Assembly (NCBI GenBank): GCA_029946065.1
Contig: JAQSDU010000014.1
Location: 861,623 to 925,622 of the forward strand
Direction of reading: 5' to 3'
Source: Flavobacterium sp.
GTDB taxonomy: Bacteria > Bacteroidota > Bacteroidia > Flavobacteriales > Flavobacteriaceae
DNA: 64,000 bases
A program made the position numbers and the translations under genes. Under the pieces are notes generated by a model that had not been told where the DNA came from, did not search any database, and saw only the letters and a list, made by a program, of their open reading frames with translations. Shown in pieces: positions 1 through 7,435 of the stretch; within the stretch, counting starts at the first letter, position 1, and every line of letters begins with the position of its first letter.

Positions 1-282
1 CTTGAAATTACGCTCTTCAGGATAATTCAGGAATTATGCACCAACATCATCAAGCATTCCGGAGCCAACGAAGTCAACATTTACCTTACCCAGCACAGCA
101 CCGAAAATTTAAACATAATGATTGAAGACAACGGAAACGGCTTCGATCCGAAAACCCTGGCCGATACCGACGGAATAGGCCTCAAAAGCATTGAAAAGAA
201 AGTAGAACAAATGGGCGGAAACTTTACGATAGACTCGATTTTATCAAAAGGCACGACCATAATCATCGACCTAAATTTATGA
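1..282 (+). CDS. Sensor histidine kinase, C-terminal ATPase domain (partial, 5' end outside window)
   Basis: The open frame runs from the window edge to a TGA at 280-282. It encodes the last 93 residues of a two-component sensor kinase. Visible are an N-box (FRIIQELCTNIIKHSG), a G1 box (IEDNGNGFD) and a following G-rich segment (DGIGLKSI), the HATPase_c layout of NarX/DegS-type kinases. This part binds ATP for phosphorylation of the dimerisation-domain histidine, which lies off the window. The stop overlaps the start of the response regulator (ATGA), so the two are co-translated and almost certainly a cognate pair. The sensed signal cannot be told from here. Confidence 0.9.
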   Translation, partial: LEITLFRIIQELCTNIIKHSGANEVNIYLTQHSTENLNIMIEDNGNGFDPKTLADTDGIGLKSIEKKVEQMGGNFTIDSILSKGTTIIIDLNL

Positions 283-890
283 TTACGATTGTTATAGCAG
301 AAGACCACCAGTCGTTGATAGACGGCATCAAATTATTGCTCGAGACCGAAGATGACATCAGTGTTATTGGTGAAGCCAATGATGGCGAAATGCTATTGGA
401 AATCGTCAAAAACAAACAGCCACAAGTGGTTATCACAGATATCCGTATGCCAAAATGCGACGGCATCAGCGCTACAAGAAAAATTAAAAAGCAATTTCCG
501 AACACCAAAGTTATTGCTTTCAGTATGTTTGACCAAAACGAAGCGGTAGCGCAGATGAAGGAAGCCGGTGCTTCGGGTTATATCATGAAAAACTCCTCGC
601 TCAAGAAAGTTCTCGAAGCCATTCGCGCAGTGGCCAAGGGCCAAACTTTTTTTGATGATGCCATTGGCGCTAAAGACAACCTCACCAAAGAGCAAATCAT
701 CCTGAGTACGCGCGAAAAGGAAATCCTGCGGCTCATTGGCGAAGGTAAAACCTCACAGGAAATTGCCGATCAGCTTTTTATTGGCAAAAGTACGGTGGAC
801 ACCCATCGGAAAAATATCCTAAAAAAAATGAATATTTCCGGCAAAACAGATTTGATTCGGTTTGCAGTGGAACGGAAGTATGATTTTTAA
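279..890 (+). CDS. LuxR/NarL-family response regulator
   Basis: This is a 203-residue DNA-binding response regulator. The receiver domain (about 1-120) has the acidic pair E8-D9, the phospho-acceptor D54 in TDIRMP, S82 and the conserved K104. The C-terminal part (about 140-198) is a LuxR-type helix-turn-helix (LSTREKEILRLIGEG, then TSQEIADQLFIGKSTVDTHR). Family knowledge: phosphorylation by the partner kinase promotes dimerisation and promoter binding. The start overlaps the kinase stop by 4 nt. A hairpin terminator follows at 911-937. The targets are unknown. Confidence 0.95.
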   Translation: MITIVIAEDHQSLIDGIKLLLETEDDISVIGEANDGEMLLEIVKNKQPQVVITDIRMPKCDGISATRKIKKQFPNTKVIAFSMFDQNEAVAQMKEAGASGYIMKNSSLKKVLEAIRAVAKGQTFFDDAIGAKDNLTKEQIILSTREKEILRLIGEGKTSQEIADQLFIGKSTVDTHRKNILKKMNISGKTDLIRFAVERKYDF

Positions 891-910
891 GTAAAGTTTT
901 GATTATCAAT

Positions 911-937
911 AAAAATCCCCATTGTTGGTGATTTTTT
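911..937 (+). terminator. Rho-independent terminator after the two-component pair
   Basis: AAAAATC-C-CC pairs with GG-T-GATTTTT around the loop ATTGTT and runs into a T tract. The stem has one internal C/T mismatch. It sits 20 nt after the response regulator stop. Confidence 0.6.
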
Positions 938-989
938 TGTGGTTAAAAATGTTGAATTTTGTATTGTATAACCTTTTAAATTCAATATT

Positions 990-1532
990 ATGGATTCAAA
1001 ATTTATTTTTATGTTTGTATTGCCACTAGCTATCTTGGCTGCTGGCATCTGTCTTTCAATTTGGTCGGACATCCTTAAAGATGCCAGCACAAATCCATTA
1101 AAACCTTACAGTTTTGCTAATACACAACTGATGTGGTGGACACTCATTATCGTTTGTACATTTTGTTATGCCTATGGCTGTGGCAATTTTGAGATCCCTA
1201 AAATGTCCAATTCAAGTTTGATACTATTAGGCATAAGTTTAGGTACTACTACAGCTGCAAAAATCATTGATAATCGAGACGCTGCTACAGCAATTGTTAG
1301 GCACCAAGACACCAACAACGGGCGACACTTTTTTTCTAATATATTAAGTGATGGCAACGGTATCAGTGTGCACCGATTTCAAGCTTTTGTCTTTAATATC
1401 ATTTTTGGATGTATGTTCTTAAATGATTTTTTTCCCGACTGCAATTTTATCGAATTTAATCCTAACGAATTGGCTCTCATGGGTGTAAGTTCTGCAGCCT
1501 ATATAAGCTTAAAAGCCACTGAAAATAAATAA
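990..1532 (+). CDS. Uncharacterised multi-TM membrane protein
   Basis: This 180-residue inner-membrane protein has hydrophobic spans at about 4-26, 47-65, 75-92, 128-148 and 160-175. Two signatures stand out: YSFANTQLMWWTLII before TM2, and FFSNILSDGNGISVHRFQ before TM4, followed by a final LALMGVSSAAYISLK. I recall similar TQ-(F/W)W and SDG-x-G-(I/V)-S-x-HRFQ motifs in uncharacterised membrane proteins of diverse bacteria, but no function is known to me. It is the first of three co-directional genes (990-3005), 56 nt before the next, and no close promoter match was seen. Confidence 0.75.
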   Translation: MDSKFIFMFVLPLAILAAGICLSIWSDILKDASTNPLKPYSFANTQLMWWTLIIVCTFCYAYGCGNFEIPKMSNSSLILLGISLGTTTAAKIIDNRDAATAIVRHQDTNNGRHFFSNILSDGNGISVHRFQAFVFNIIFGCMFLNDFFPDCNFIEFNPNELALMGVSSAAYISLKATENK

Positions 1533-1588
1533 TTCACACCCAGATGCCGAAAAGGGAAAGAGTAGGCGATTTTTAAAACTTAGAAATT

Positions 1589-1882
1589 ATGATAAATATT
1601 ACTACAACAGTTTTCGGAGGAATAGCTCCACTGCCAATCAAGGTTTCAATTGACAACCTTGACAACGATCATGATGTTAAATTCGCCCGAACAGCATCAT
1701 TTAACGAAAATTTCAATCTTCCTCCTGGTAGATACATGATTGTTATTTCGGGGATGAATCCAAAAGATGGAAGAACCGAAATGAGTGTAACTGGAGATTT
1801 TTCTGAAGGTCCTCTTCCGACACCAGACAGAACAACAGATAAGCCTTTCTATTCAAAATTATTCTATTGCGTAATAAGTTAG
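1589..1882 (+). CDS. Small hypothetical beta-rich protein
   Basis: I do not recognise this 97-residue protein. It has no signal peptide or membrane segment. Alternating hydrophobic stretches (ITTTVFGG, PIKVSIDNL, GRYMIVISG, TEMSVTGDF) suggest a small beta-sandwich, and PPGRYMIVISG resembles the PxGxYxIxxxG turn of CNA-B or carboxypeptidase-regulatory-like domains. It lies between the multi-TM gene (56 nt upstream) and the exported putative barrel (4 nt downstream), which points to a shared function. The tail TTDKPFYSKLFYCVIS is hydrophobic. Confidence 0.6.
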   Translation: MINITTTVFGGIAPLPIKVSIDNLDNDHDVKFARTASFNENFNLPPGRYMIVISGMNPKDGRTEMSVTGDFSEGPLPTPDRTTDKPFYSKLFYCVIS

Positions 1883-1886
1883 AACT

Positions 1887-3005
1887 ATGAAAACGTGTAT
1901 ATTCATAATACTCACTTTATTACTGTCAATAAATGTGAATGCCCAAGAATCATTAATGACGATGGATAACAATTCTAAATCCGGGAATTTTAAAGATGTC
2001 TTGACTAATTTTTATCAGTTGACCACAAAGGATTTCGCTGGAGATGAAAAATCAATCGGATTGAACACAACTCTTTTCGCTTTGCTATCAAATGCCAAAC
2101 CAGAGCTCCTGAATGATATAAATTATGCGAGTGCTACTTTTTCAAGAAATTTTCAACTGAATACTAAAGTCGATTTTGATAAAACGTACAGCTATACCGG
2201 TTTTACGGCAGGAATTAGTTATTCAATCAATAACAGAGATGCAACTTTAGCCAACTTTAATAATACTGAACTTGCTATAAGGCATGCGCTGTTTGCAGGA
2301 TATATTGCAGCAGCAGCAGGACCAATTGGAGCCGCGATTGGCGGGAATGCCATTGAACAACAAAAACTTGATGAAGCTGTTGAAGATCTACTGGATTCAA
2401 AAACAAATTCCACCAATCCTTATGTAAGGCAATTGTTAAACGCCATTAACCCATTGGTGAATGCCGATAATTTATTAGACAAAAGTGGTGCAATTATAAC
2501 AACCGGAGACGCACTGGTTTTAAATTTATATGACCTCAAAGATGATTACTACAATACATTAGCTGCAAAGGGATTACTTACATTTTCTGCGGACGGCACA
2601 TCCAATACTGACGGGAAATTCAACAAAGCGACTTTTAGCATCATTTACTTGAAAGGAAATAGCCAAGGTAATAACGAAATTGACTTGAGAACAAAATTAG
2701 TTTATGCAGACACACTCACATCAGTCAAAATACCAAGAATTGGCTTTAATGCAACCGCAGGAATCAACTTTAAAATTGCAAAAGGAAGTGACAAAAAAAG
2801 TTTTTTCGAAATTAAAACTGCTTTTGAGTATAATTCAGTACTCAGAAATGCAATTCCTGATGAGGATAAAAATAAAATTCTGGCAAATGCAGAAATCAGA
2901 TTCCGCATTCTGAATGACATTTGGATTCCTTTAACGATCAAATATGATTTAGATAACGCCAATTTTCTCGGTTTCTTAAATGTCACCTATAACTTTGGAG
3001 ATTGA
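1887..3005 (+). CDS. Exported protein, putative outer-membrane beta-barrel
   Basis: This 372-residue protein starts with a Sec signal peptide (MKTCIFIILTLLLSINVNAQ). A helical, Ala/Gly-rich stretch at about 134-150 (GYIAAAAGPIGAAIGG) lies in an otherwise strand-rich chain. The C-terminal half has alternating amphipathic strands and ends FLNVTYNFGD, as in barrels. I do not recognise the family. The start is 4 nt after the preceding small gene, so the two are translationally linked. A strong bidirectional terminator follows at 3024-3054. Export to the envelope is a confident inference; pore or receptor function is not. Confidence 0.7.
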   Translation: MKTCIFIILTLLLSINVNAQESLMTMDNNSKSGNFKDVLTNFYQLTTKDFAGDEKSIGLNTTLFALLSNAKPELLNDINYASATFSRNFQLNTKVDFDKTYSYTGFTAGISYSINNRDATLANFNNTELAIRHALFAGYIAAAAGPIGAAIGGNAIEQQKLDEAVEDLLDSKTNSTNPYVRQLLNAINPLVNADNLLDKSGAIITTGDALVLNLYDLKDDYYNTLAAKGLLTFSADGTSNTDGKFNKATFSIIYLKGNSQGNNEIDLRTKLVYADTLTSVKIPRIGFNATAGINFKIAKGSDKKSFFEIKTAFEYNSVLRNAIPDEDKNKILANAEIRFRILNDIWIPLTIKYDLDNANFLGFLNVTYNFGD

Positions 3006-3023
3006 TAAATCCAGTTCATGAAT

Positions 3024-3054
3024 AAAAAACGCCGTGTAAAGTGGCGTTTTTTTT
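3024..3054. terminator. Bidirectional terminator between convergent genes
   Basis: Perfect 10-bp stem AAAAAACGCC / GGCGTTTTTT around the 9-nt loop GTGTAAAGT. It has a T tract on the plus strand and an A tract that becomes a T tract on the minus strand. It separates the gene ending at 3005 (+) from the one ending at 3057 (-). Confidence 0.9.
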
Positions 3055-3056
3055 CA

Positions 3057-3677
3057 TCAATCCACAATCCACAACAAAACCGGCTTCACAGCCTTTTGCA
3101 ATTTCGTATCCAATTTTGTCATAAAAGCATCCGAAACCGCAGGGCAACCCCAACTTAGCGGACTGTAATTCGGATAAACTTCTTTGTCTGAAACTGCATC
3201 CCACGAATGCAGCACCACAACCCTACTCACAGCATTGTTGTTAGACGATTCTAATCCGTGCAACCAATATTTGATCTTGATGCCCCAAGCGCTCGTGTCG
3301 CGCTTTCCAATTTTATATTTGCCTTTGGCACTACAATGGCTGTCGTTTTTATTGTTGAATTTTGCTTTTTCCCATTTCTCGTCATTGTCCTCCAACATAT
3401 CACAACTGCCATGGGTGACCAGATTTTGATCGATTATTTTCTGCTGCTTGAAATCATATACAAAAAATCGATTTTTTCCCGAATGAATGCTCAGGTCAAT
3501 TAAAAAATAATAATCTTCGTTGAAGCCATTTTTCTTGCAAAAAGCCAATGCCTCCGTATGTTTTGCATTGTAATCTTTAGGCAGAGCTTCGCTTTTTGAA
3601 TTATTGCAGCATATGAAACTCAATAACGTGATTAGTACGATTTTTCTCATGGATGATAGTTTTTTATATAACTTCAT
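3057..3677 (-). CDS. L,D-transpeptidase (YkuD_2-like) catalytic domain protein
   Basis: A 206-residue exported protein resembling the murein L,D-transpeptidase family of PF13645. The conserved core is near the C-terminus: SRVVVLHSWDAVS followed by SPLSWGCPAVS, that is, the His and the S-x-GCPAV motif with the nucleophilic Cys. Such enzymes cross-link peptidoglycan or attach proteins to it in the periplasm. The N-terminus is hydrophobic (RKIVLITLLSFICC) and could be a poor lipobox. An internal Met at 3648-3650 gives a more usual signal sequence, so the true start may be there. The gene is divergent from the transporter at 3762. Confidence 0.85.
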   Translation of the reverse strand: MKLYKKLSSMRKIVLITLLSFICCNNSKSEALPKDYNAKHTEALAFCKKNGFNEDYYFLIDLSIHSGKNRFFVYDFKQQKIIDQNLVTHGSCDMLEDNDEKWEKAKFNNKNDSHCSAKGKYKIGKRDTSAWGIKIKYWLHGLESSNNNAVSRVVVLHSWDAVSDKEVYPNYSPLSWGCPAVSDAFMTKLDTKLQKAVKPVLLWIVD

Positions 3678-3733
3678 AAAGCTTTGAATATTTTAAATTT
3701 CTCAGTTTTTCTGAATGATCAGCAACAAAACCC

Positions 3734-3741
3734 TATCTTTG
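3734..3741 (+). promoter_or_regulatory. Bacteroidetes -7 box (TATCTTTG)
   Basis: A TAnnTTTG match 20 nt before the ATG at 3762. It lies inside the longer open frame that begins at 3684, so it argues for the internal start. No clear -33 TTTG was found. Confidence 0.55.
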
Positions 3742-3761
3742 CCCGCTTTTTAAATCAGAAA

Positions 3762-4679
3762 ATGACAAAAAACGAAACCATAAAAGGAGTATTTTTAGTA
3801 AGCCTAGGCGCAACAAGTTATGGCATGCTTGCTACATTTGTAAAACTGGCGTACGCGGCAAAAGGCATCACCGGACTTCCCTTTACACCTGCTGAAGTCA
3901 TTTCGTCACAATTCATTTTGGGAATCATCGCCATACTTTTGATCAACGCATTTCAGAAAGCTAAAAACAGTGAAATCGCTCGAAAAGCTTCCAGAAAAAA
4001 CATTACACAACTCATGATTGCGGGCACTTCTACCGGGTTAACAAGCATTTTTTATTATATGGCTGTGAAATTCATTCCAGTTTCTATTGGCATTGTCTTG
4101 CTGATGCAAACGGTCTGGATGGGTGTTTTGCTGGAAATGTTTCTCGAAAAAAAAGCCCCTTCCCTCGCCAAAATCATCGCTGTCATTATCGTACTGTTCG
4201 GAACAGTCTTGGCCACTAACCTAATCAACAACAATGCAACACTCGACTGGCGAGGCATCGTTTTAGGTCTTTTGGCAGCAGCATCTTTTACCACAACTAT
4301 GTACGGTGCCAATAGCGTCGCAAAAGAAATTTCTTCGGCGCAACGCAGCCTTTACATGCTTTTAGGCGGTGCGGTCATAGTTTTAATATTCGCTTTGGCA
4401 ACGCAACACACGCCAATTAATTACGATATCTTTTACAAATGGGGCATTTTAGTAGCTTTATTTGGTACAATTATTCCGCCAATGTTGCTTAACGCCGGTT
4501 TCCCGTTAACAGGCATCGGACTCGGAAGTATAGTCTCATCTTTGGAACTACCGGTTTCCGTCACCATGGCTTATTTTCTTCTTAATGAAGAGGTGATTTT
4601 GCTACAATGGATCGGTATTTTTCTGATCATTTTTGCTATTGTCATCATGAATATCAATTGGCGCAAAAAGGCATCCTGA
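3762..4679 (+). CDS. EamA/DMT-family transporter
   Basis: An inner-membrane protein of about 305 residues with ten predicted hydrophobic segments in two EamA repeats. The first repeat contains TSIFYYMAVKFIPVSIGIVLL and the second LGSIVSSLELPVSVTMAYFLL, with the family's usual charged end of a repeat (LLNEEVILLQWIGIFLI). The family exports metabolites and amino acids; the substrate cannot be inferred. The frame is open from 3684, but the -7 box at 3734-3741 and the typical N-terminus MTKNETIKGVFLVSLGA support the start at 3762. Confidence 0.88.
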   Translation: MTKNETIKGVFLVSLGATSYGMLATFVKLAYAAKGITGLPFTPAEVISSQFILGIIAILLINAFQKAKNSEIARKASRKNITQLMIAGTSTGLTSIFYYMAVKFIPVSIGIVLLMQTVWMGVLLEMFLEKKAPSLAKIIAVIIVLFGTVLATNLINNNATLDWRGIVLGLLAAASFTTTMYGANSVAKEISSAQRSLYMLLGGAVIVLIFALATQHTPINYDIFYKWGILVALFGTIIPPMLLNAGFPLTGIGLGSIVSSLELPVSVTMAYFLLNEEVILLQWIGIFLIIFAIVIMNINWRKKAS

Positions 4680-4710
4680 TTTTTCGTATATTTCGGTATA
4701 AAATTTACCG

Positions 4711-5064
4711 ATGACATTTCCCTGGCATTTATACCTTATGGGCGCATTTTATTTTTTCGCCGGAATTAACCATTTCCGGAAACCGCGCTTGTATCTTAAA
4801 ATCATCCCTCCGTATCTCCCCTATCCTAAATTAATCAATGCTGCAAGTGGTCTTTCTGAAATAATTCTGGGAATAGCGCTTTGTATTCCTCTTTTATCAA
4901 CCATTGCTGCTTGGGGAATTATCATCATGCTAATTGCTATTTTCCCCGCCAATATCTATATGTTCACCAACGATAAAGCGCGTTTAGGGCTGCCAAGATG
5001 GATTGTTTTATCGAGGCTTCCGTTGCAAATCGTGTTGATTATCTGGGCGTATTGCTACGCATAA
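4711..5064 (+). CDS. DoxX-like small membrane protein
   Basis: A 117-residue protein with four hydrophobic spans. It contains motifs of the DoxX/MauE-like group: FFAGINHFRKP in helix 1, then PYPKLINAASGLSEIILGI and FPANIYMF. Members are linked to membrane redox or quinone-related functions, but most are uncharacterised. It lies 31 nt after the EamA gene, in a spacer with a weak TATATTTC element, so it may be read through or separately transcribed. Confidence 0.8.
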   Translation: MTFPWHLYLMGAFYFFAGINHFRKPRLYLKIIPPYLPYPKLINAASGLSEIILGIALCIPLLSTIAAWGIIIMLIAIFPANIYMFTNDKARLGLPRWIVLSRLPLQIVLIIWAYCYA

Positions 5065-5082
5065 TAAACAACCGTATTTTGT

Positions 5083-5090
5083 TATATTTG
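5083..5090 (+). promoter_or_regulatory. Bacteroidetes -7 box (TATATTTG)
   Basis: Exact TAnnTTTG match 16 nt upstream of the ATG at 5107, in the 42-nt spacer before the fatty acid hydroxylase gene. No TTTG is present at the expected -33 distance. Confidence 0.55.
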
Positions 5091-5106
5091 ACTAAAATTG
5101 AAGCTT

Positions 5107-5940
5107 ATGGAAACAATTATTCACTATTTCGAAAACATCCAACCTTCCCATCGTGCACTGATTCTTGCTGGAGGTATTGCTTTTTTCTGGCTTTTGGAAA
5201 GTGTAAAACCGATGTTTGCATTCGAATATAAAAAATGGAACCACGCCGGAATCAATATTTTTTTTACGGTAACAACGATGATTGTCAACTTTGTGATGGC
5301 TTTTATCTTGCTGCGAACTGCAGATTGGGCAACACAGAATGATTTTGGGTTATTGAACGCACTTCCGAAAATGCCGATTTGGCTTTACACATTAATTGGT
5401 CTTTTGCTATTGGATTTAATCGGCGCATATTTTGCACATTTAACGGAACACAAAATCAAAGTATTGTGGCGTTTTCATTTGATCCATCACACCGATACTT
5501 GGATTGACACTACTTCTGCCAACCGACACCATCCGGGAGAGAGTGTGATTCGATTTCTGTTTACAACACTTGGCGTTTTGGCAGTAGGCACACCAATGTG
5601 GCTGGTTTTTATGTACCAATCGATGTCGGTTGTTTTCTCGCAATTCAACCATGCGAATATCGCCATTCCAAAAAAACTAGATAAAATACTGAGTTATTTT
5701 GTCGTTTCACCAGACATGCACAAAGTACATCATCATTATATGTTGCCGCATACGGATTCCAATTACGGGAATATTTTTTCAGTTTGGGACAGGTTTTTCG
5801 GGACCTATTCCTATCTCGAAAAAGACGAAATTGTCTACGGCGTCGATACACATATGGAAACACACGAGCACAATAGCTTAAAAAATCTGCTAAAAATTCC
5901 ATTCCAGAAGCCAAAGCAGCCCAAAAATAAAAAACACTGA
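5107..5940 (+). CDS. Fatty acid hydroxylase / sterol desaturase family protein
   Basis: A 277-residue integral membrane di-iron oxygenase. The histidine boxes are visible in order: HLTEH, then FHLIHHTD, NRHHPGES and finally HKVHHHYMLPHTDSNYGN. They follow four membrane spans (about 20-120), the usual layout of the superfamily. Bacteroidetes members often act on lipids or carotenoids; the substrate is not evident here. The frame also opens at a TTG at 5098, but the ATG at 5107 fits better. Confidence 0.9.
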   Translation: METIIHYFENIQPSHRALILAGGIAFFWLLESVKPMFAFEYKKWNHAGINIFFTVTTMIVNFVMAFILLRTADWATQNDFGLLNALPKMPIWLYTLIGLLLLDLIGAYFAHLTEHKIKVLWRFHLIHHTDTWIDTTSANRHHPGESVIRFLFTTLGVLAVGTPMWLVFMYQSMSVVFSQFNHANIAIPKKLDKILSYFVVSPDMHKVHHHYMLPHTDSNYGNIFSVWDRFFGTYSYLEKDEIVYGVDTHMETHEHNSLKNLLKIPFQKPKQPKNKKH

Positions 5941-6038
5941 AAAATTTTCATTCGCTTTAAAAAGTGATTATTTTTTTTCTTAATATTGGAATAGAAATTG
6001 TCAACATTATAAAAATTTATCTGAAGTAATTTCAAGTA

Positions 6039-6317
6039 ATGAAAAAGAGTAAACATACGGAATTGTCGTGGGAGCAAACGGAGAAGCTCGTAACGCTTGC
6101 GCTTGAAGAAAAAAATCCTTTTGAAATCATCAAAAAAGAGTTCGGTTTCGCAGAAAAAGAGATTCTGGAAATCATGAAAAAGAAACTCACGACTGAAAAA
6201 TTTGAGATGTGGAAAAAGAAAGCGCAGGCCAATAAACCAAAACCAAAACCGATGAAAATTGACGATTTCGACGAAGATCTTGACGGAAAATACTACATAA
6301 AAAATAAATTTGATTAG
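6039..6317 (+). CDS. DUF2805 / TIGR03643-family small protein
   Basis: A 92-residue basic protein. The body (LSWEQTEKLVTLALEEKNPFEI, GFAEKEILEIMKKKLT, FEMWKKK) matches the short helical TIGR03643 family of unknown function. It looks like a helix-turn-helix-like fold, so nucleic-acid binding is possible but only an inference. The tail is Lys/Pro-rich (NKPKPKPMK) and ends acidic. It is monocistronic with its own terminator at 6321-6346. Confidence 0.8.
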   Translation: MKKSKHTELSWEQTEKLVTLALEEKNPFEIIKKEFGFAEKEILEIMKKKLTTEKFEMWKKKAQANKPKPKPMKIDDFDEDLDGKYYIKNKFD

Positions 6318-6320
6318 ATA

Positions 6321-6346
6321 AACTCCCATTTTAGGGAGTTTTTTTT
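6321..6346 (+). terminator. Rho-independent terminator
   Basis: AACTCCC / GGGAGTT stem around the loop ATTTTA, followed by further T's. It begins 3 nt after the stop of the DUF2805 gene. Confidence 0.85.
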
Positions 6347-6362
6347 GCTGAAAATGGAAATT

Positions 6363-6479
6363 CTAAAATTTAAAATATGCTCCAAATCCCACATTTGAAA
6401 CCGCCAATGAAGTTTCAAATTTAAAAATTTTGGTTATCATTTGAATTTTAGCGCTTGTATTTTGGGATTTATTTCTTCA
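6363..6479 (-). pseudogene. Probable remnant of an outer-membrane barrel gene (C-terminal end only)
   Basis: On the minus strand a stop-bounded frame of 38 codons ends ETSLAVSNVGFGAYFKF and then TAG. Alternating hydrophobic residues and a terminal Phe are the hallmark of the last strand of an outer-membrane barrel. No start with the rest of a protein lies upstream: an in-frame TGA bounds it at about 6480. I read it as the relic of a deleted gene. It could also be chance, as the region is AT-rich. Confidence 0.4.
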
Positions 6480-6488
6480 AATCTGAAT

Positions 6489-6529
6489 TTTATTTAAACA
6501 TTATTAATTTTTATTTAAACATTATTAAT
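6489..6529. repeat. Two 20-bp direct repeats, 21-bp period
   Basis: TTTATTTAAACATTATTAAT occurs at 6489-6508 and again, identical, at 6510-6529. The pair ends 19 nt before the -7 box of the next operon. The spacing of two helical turns suggests an operator or UP-like element. Confidence 0.7.
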
Positions 6530-6547
6530 TTATATATAAATAATATT

Positions 6548-6555
6548 TAACTTTG
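6548..6555 (+). promoter_or_regulatory. Bacteroidetes -7 box (TAACTTTG)
   Basis: Exact TAnnTTTG match 19 nt before the ATG at 6574. It rules out the longer frame starting with TTG at 6553, which would lie inside the promoter. A TTTG at -33 is missing; that position is occupied by the direct repeats. Confidence 0.65.
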
Positions 6556-6573
6556 TATAACAAAATCAATGTT

Positions 6574-6852
6574 ATGCAACCTAAACTTCCTATACAGTGC
6601 CCGAGTTGTGAAAGTATACTTTCTGTCGCACAGCTTTGTTGCGACAATTGCAGCACTACCGTTTCCGGAAATTATGCACTGCCATTATTACTGCGTGTTT
6701 CCGAAGAAGAACAAAATTTCATCCTACAGTTTTTCATGAGCAGCGGCAGCCTGAAAGAAATGGCATCGCAAATGGGCAATAGCTACCCAACTGTACGCAA
6801 TAAACTTGACGATATCATCCAAAAAATCAACACTTTAAAGTCACAATCTTAA
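6574..6852 (+). CDS. DUF2089-family zinc-ribbon / HTH protein
   Basis: A 92-residue protein starting MQPKLPIQCPSCES. The N-terminal zinc ribbon has two Cys pairs (CPSC and CDNC; a further Cys precedes the second pair), then ALPLLLRVSEEEQNFILQFF. A helix-turn-helix-like segment follows, with GSLKEMASQMGNSYPTVRNKLDDII. This is the DUF2089 layout. The HTH suggests it regulates transcription, possibly of its own operon; this is inference. The next gene starts 2 nt downstream. Confidence 0.85.
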   Translation: MQPKLPIQCPSCESILSVAQLCCDNCSTTVSGNYALPLLLRVSEEEQNFILQFFMSSGSLKEMASQMGNSYPTVRNKLDDIIQKINTLKSQS

Positions 6853-6854
6853 AC

Positions 6855-7433
6855 ATGAAAACACTTTTGTTCAATCCGTTTGCGAAATACGATGAGAAAA
6901 TTTTATTGATTTCGGGCCTAATCGCTACACTTGTTGGCGGATTTACCGGTTATTTTTTTAATGCCGCTTATGATGGTGCGCTCGATTTGCATTTGGTTGC
7001 TGCCATAACCGCATCCGAAACTGCAGAATTTTTACTCATAAATATTGTTACCATTGTCTTATTCCTGTTTTTAGCTGCTAAGTGCATCAATCGCAAAACA
7101 AGGCTTGTCGATATATTGTCAACGGCTTTAATAGCAAGGATTCCGTTGTATATTCTACCTTTTTTTAACGTCGGGAATTACCTTTACAACATCACTTCCA
7201 ATATGACAAAAAAATTACTAGAAAGTAATACAGGTATAATTTTCGGAACTGATACGATTTTTATGCTGCTCTTCGCAATGGTCACAATGGCTTTTGTAGT
7301 ATGGTTTTTTGCTTTGTTGTGGAACGGTTTTAAAGTCGCCACCAACGCAAAAGGAATATTACACGTTGTATTTTTTATCGCAGCAGTACTCTTGGCAGAA
7401 ATATTTTCTAAAATAACACTTATATACTTGTAA
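6855..7433 (+). CDS. Yip1-like multi-TM membrane protein
   Basis: A 192-residue protein with five hydrophobic segments (about 17-35, 60-75, 90-105, 130-152, 165-190). It begins MKTLLFNPFAKYDEKIL, and the N-terminal F-(N)-P-F start, the spacing of the spans and the short loops recall Yip1-domain proteins. The assignment rests on pattern only. It is the second gene of a four-gene operon with 2-nt spacers on both sides. Confidence 0.6.
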   Translation: MKTLLFNPFAKYDEKILLISGLIATLVGGFTGYFFNAAYDGALDLHLVAAITASETAEFLLINIVTIVLFLFLAAKCINRKTRLVDILSTALIARIPLYILPFFNVGNYLYNITSNMTKKLLESNTGIIFGTDTIFMLLFAMVTMAFVVWFFALLWNGFKVATNAKGILHVVFFIAAVLLAEIFSKITLIYL

Positions 7434-7435
7434 AC

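Noticed and set aside
5835..6329. A 164-residue minus-strand open frame overlapping the DUF2805 gene
   Set aside because: It is antisense to the well-supported small gene and its Phe-rich composition is that expected from reading A/T-rich codons in reverse.
6553..6573. TTG start for the DUF2089 gene at 6553
   Set aside because: It lies inside the -7 box TAACTTTG; the ATG at 6574 gives the family N-terminus.
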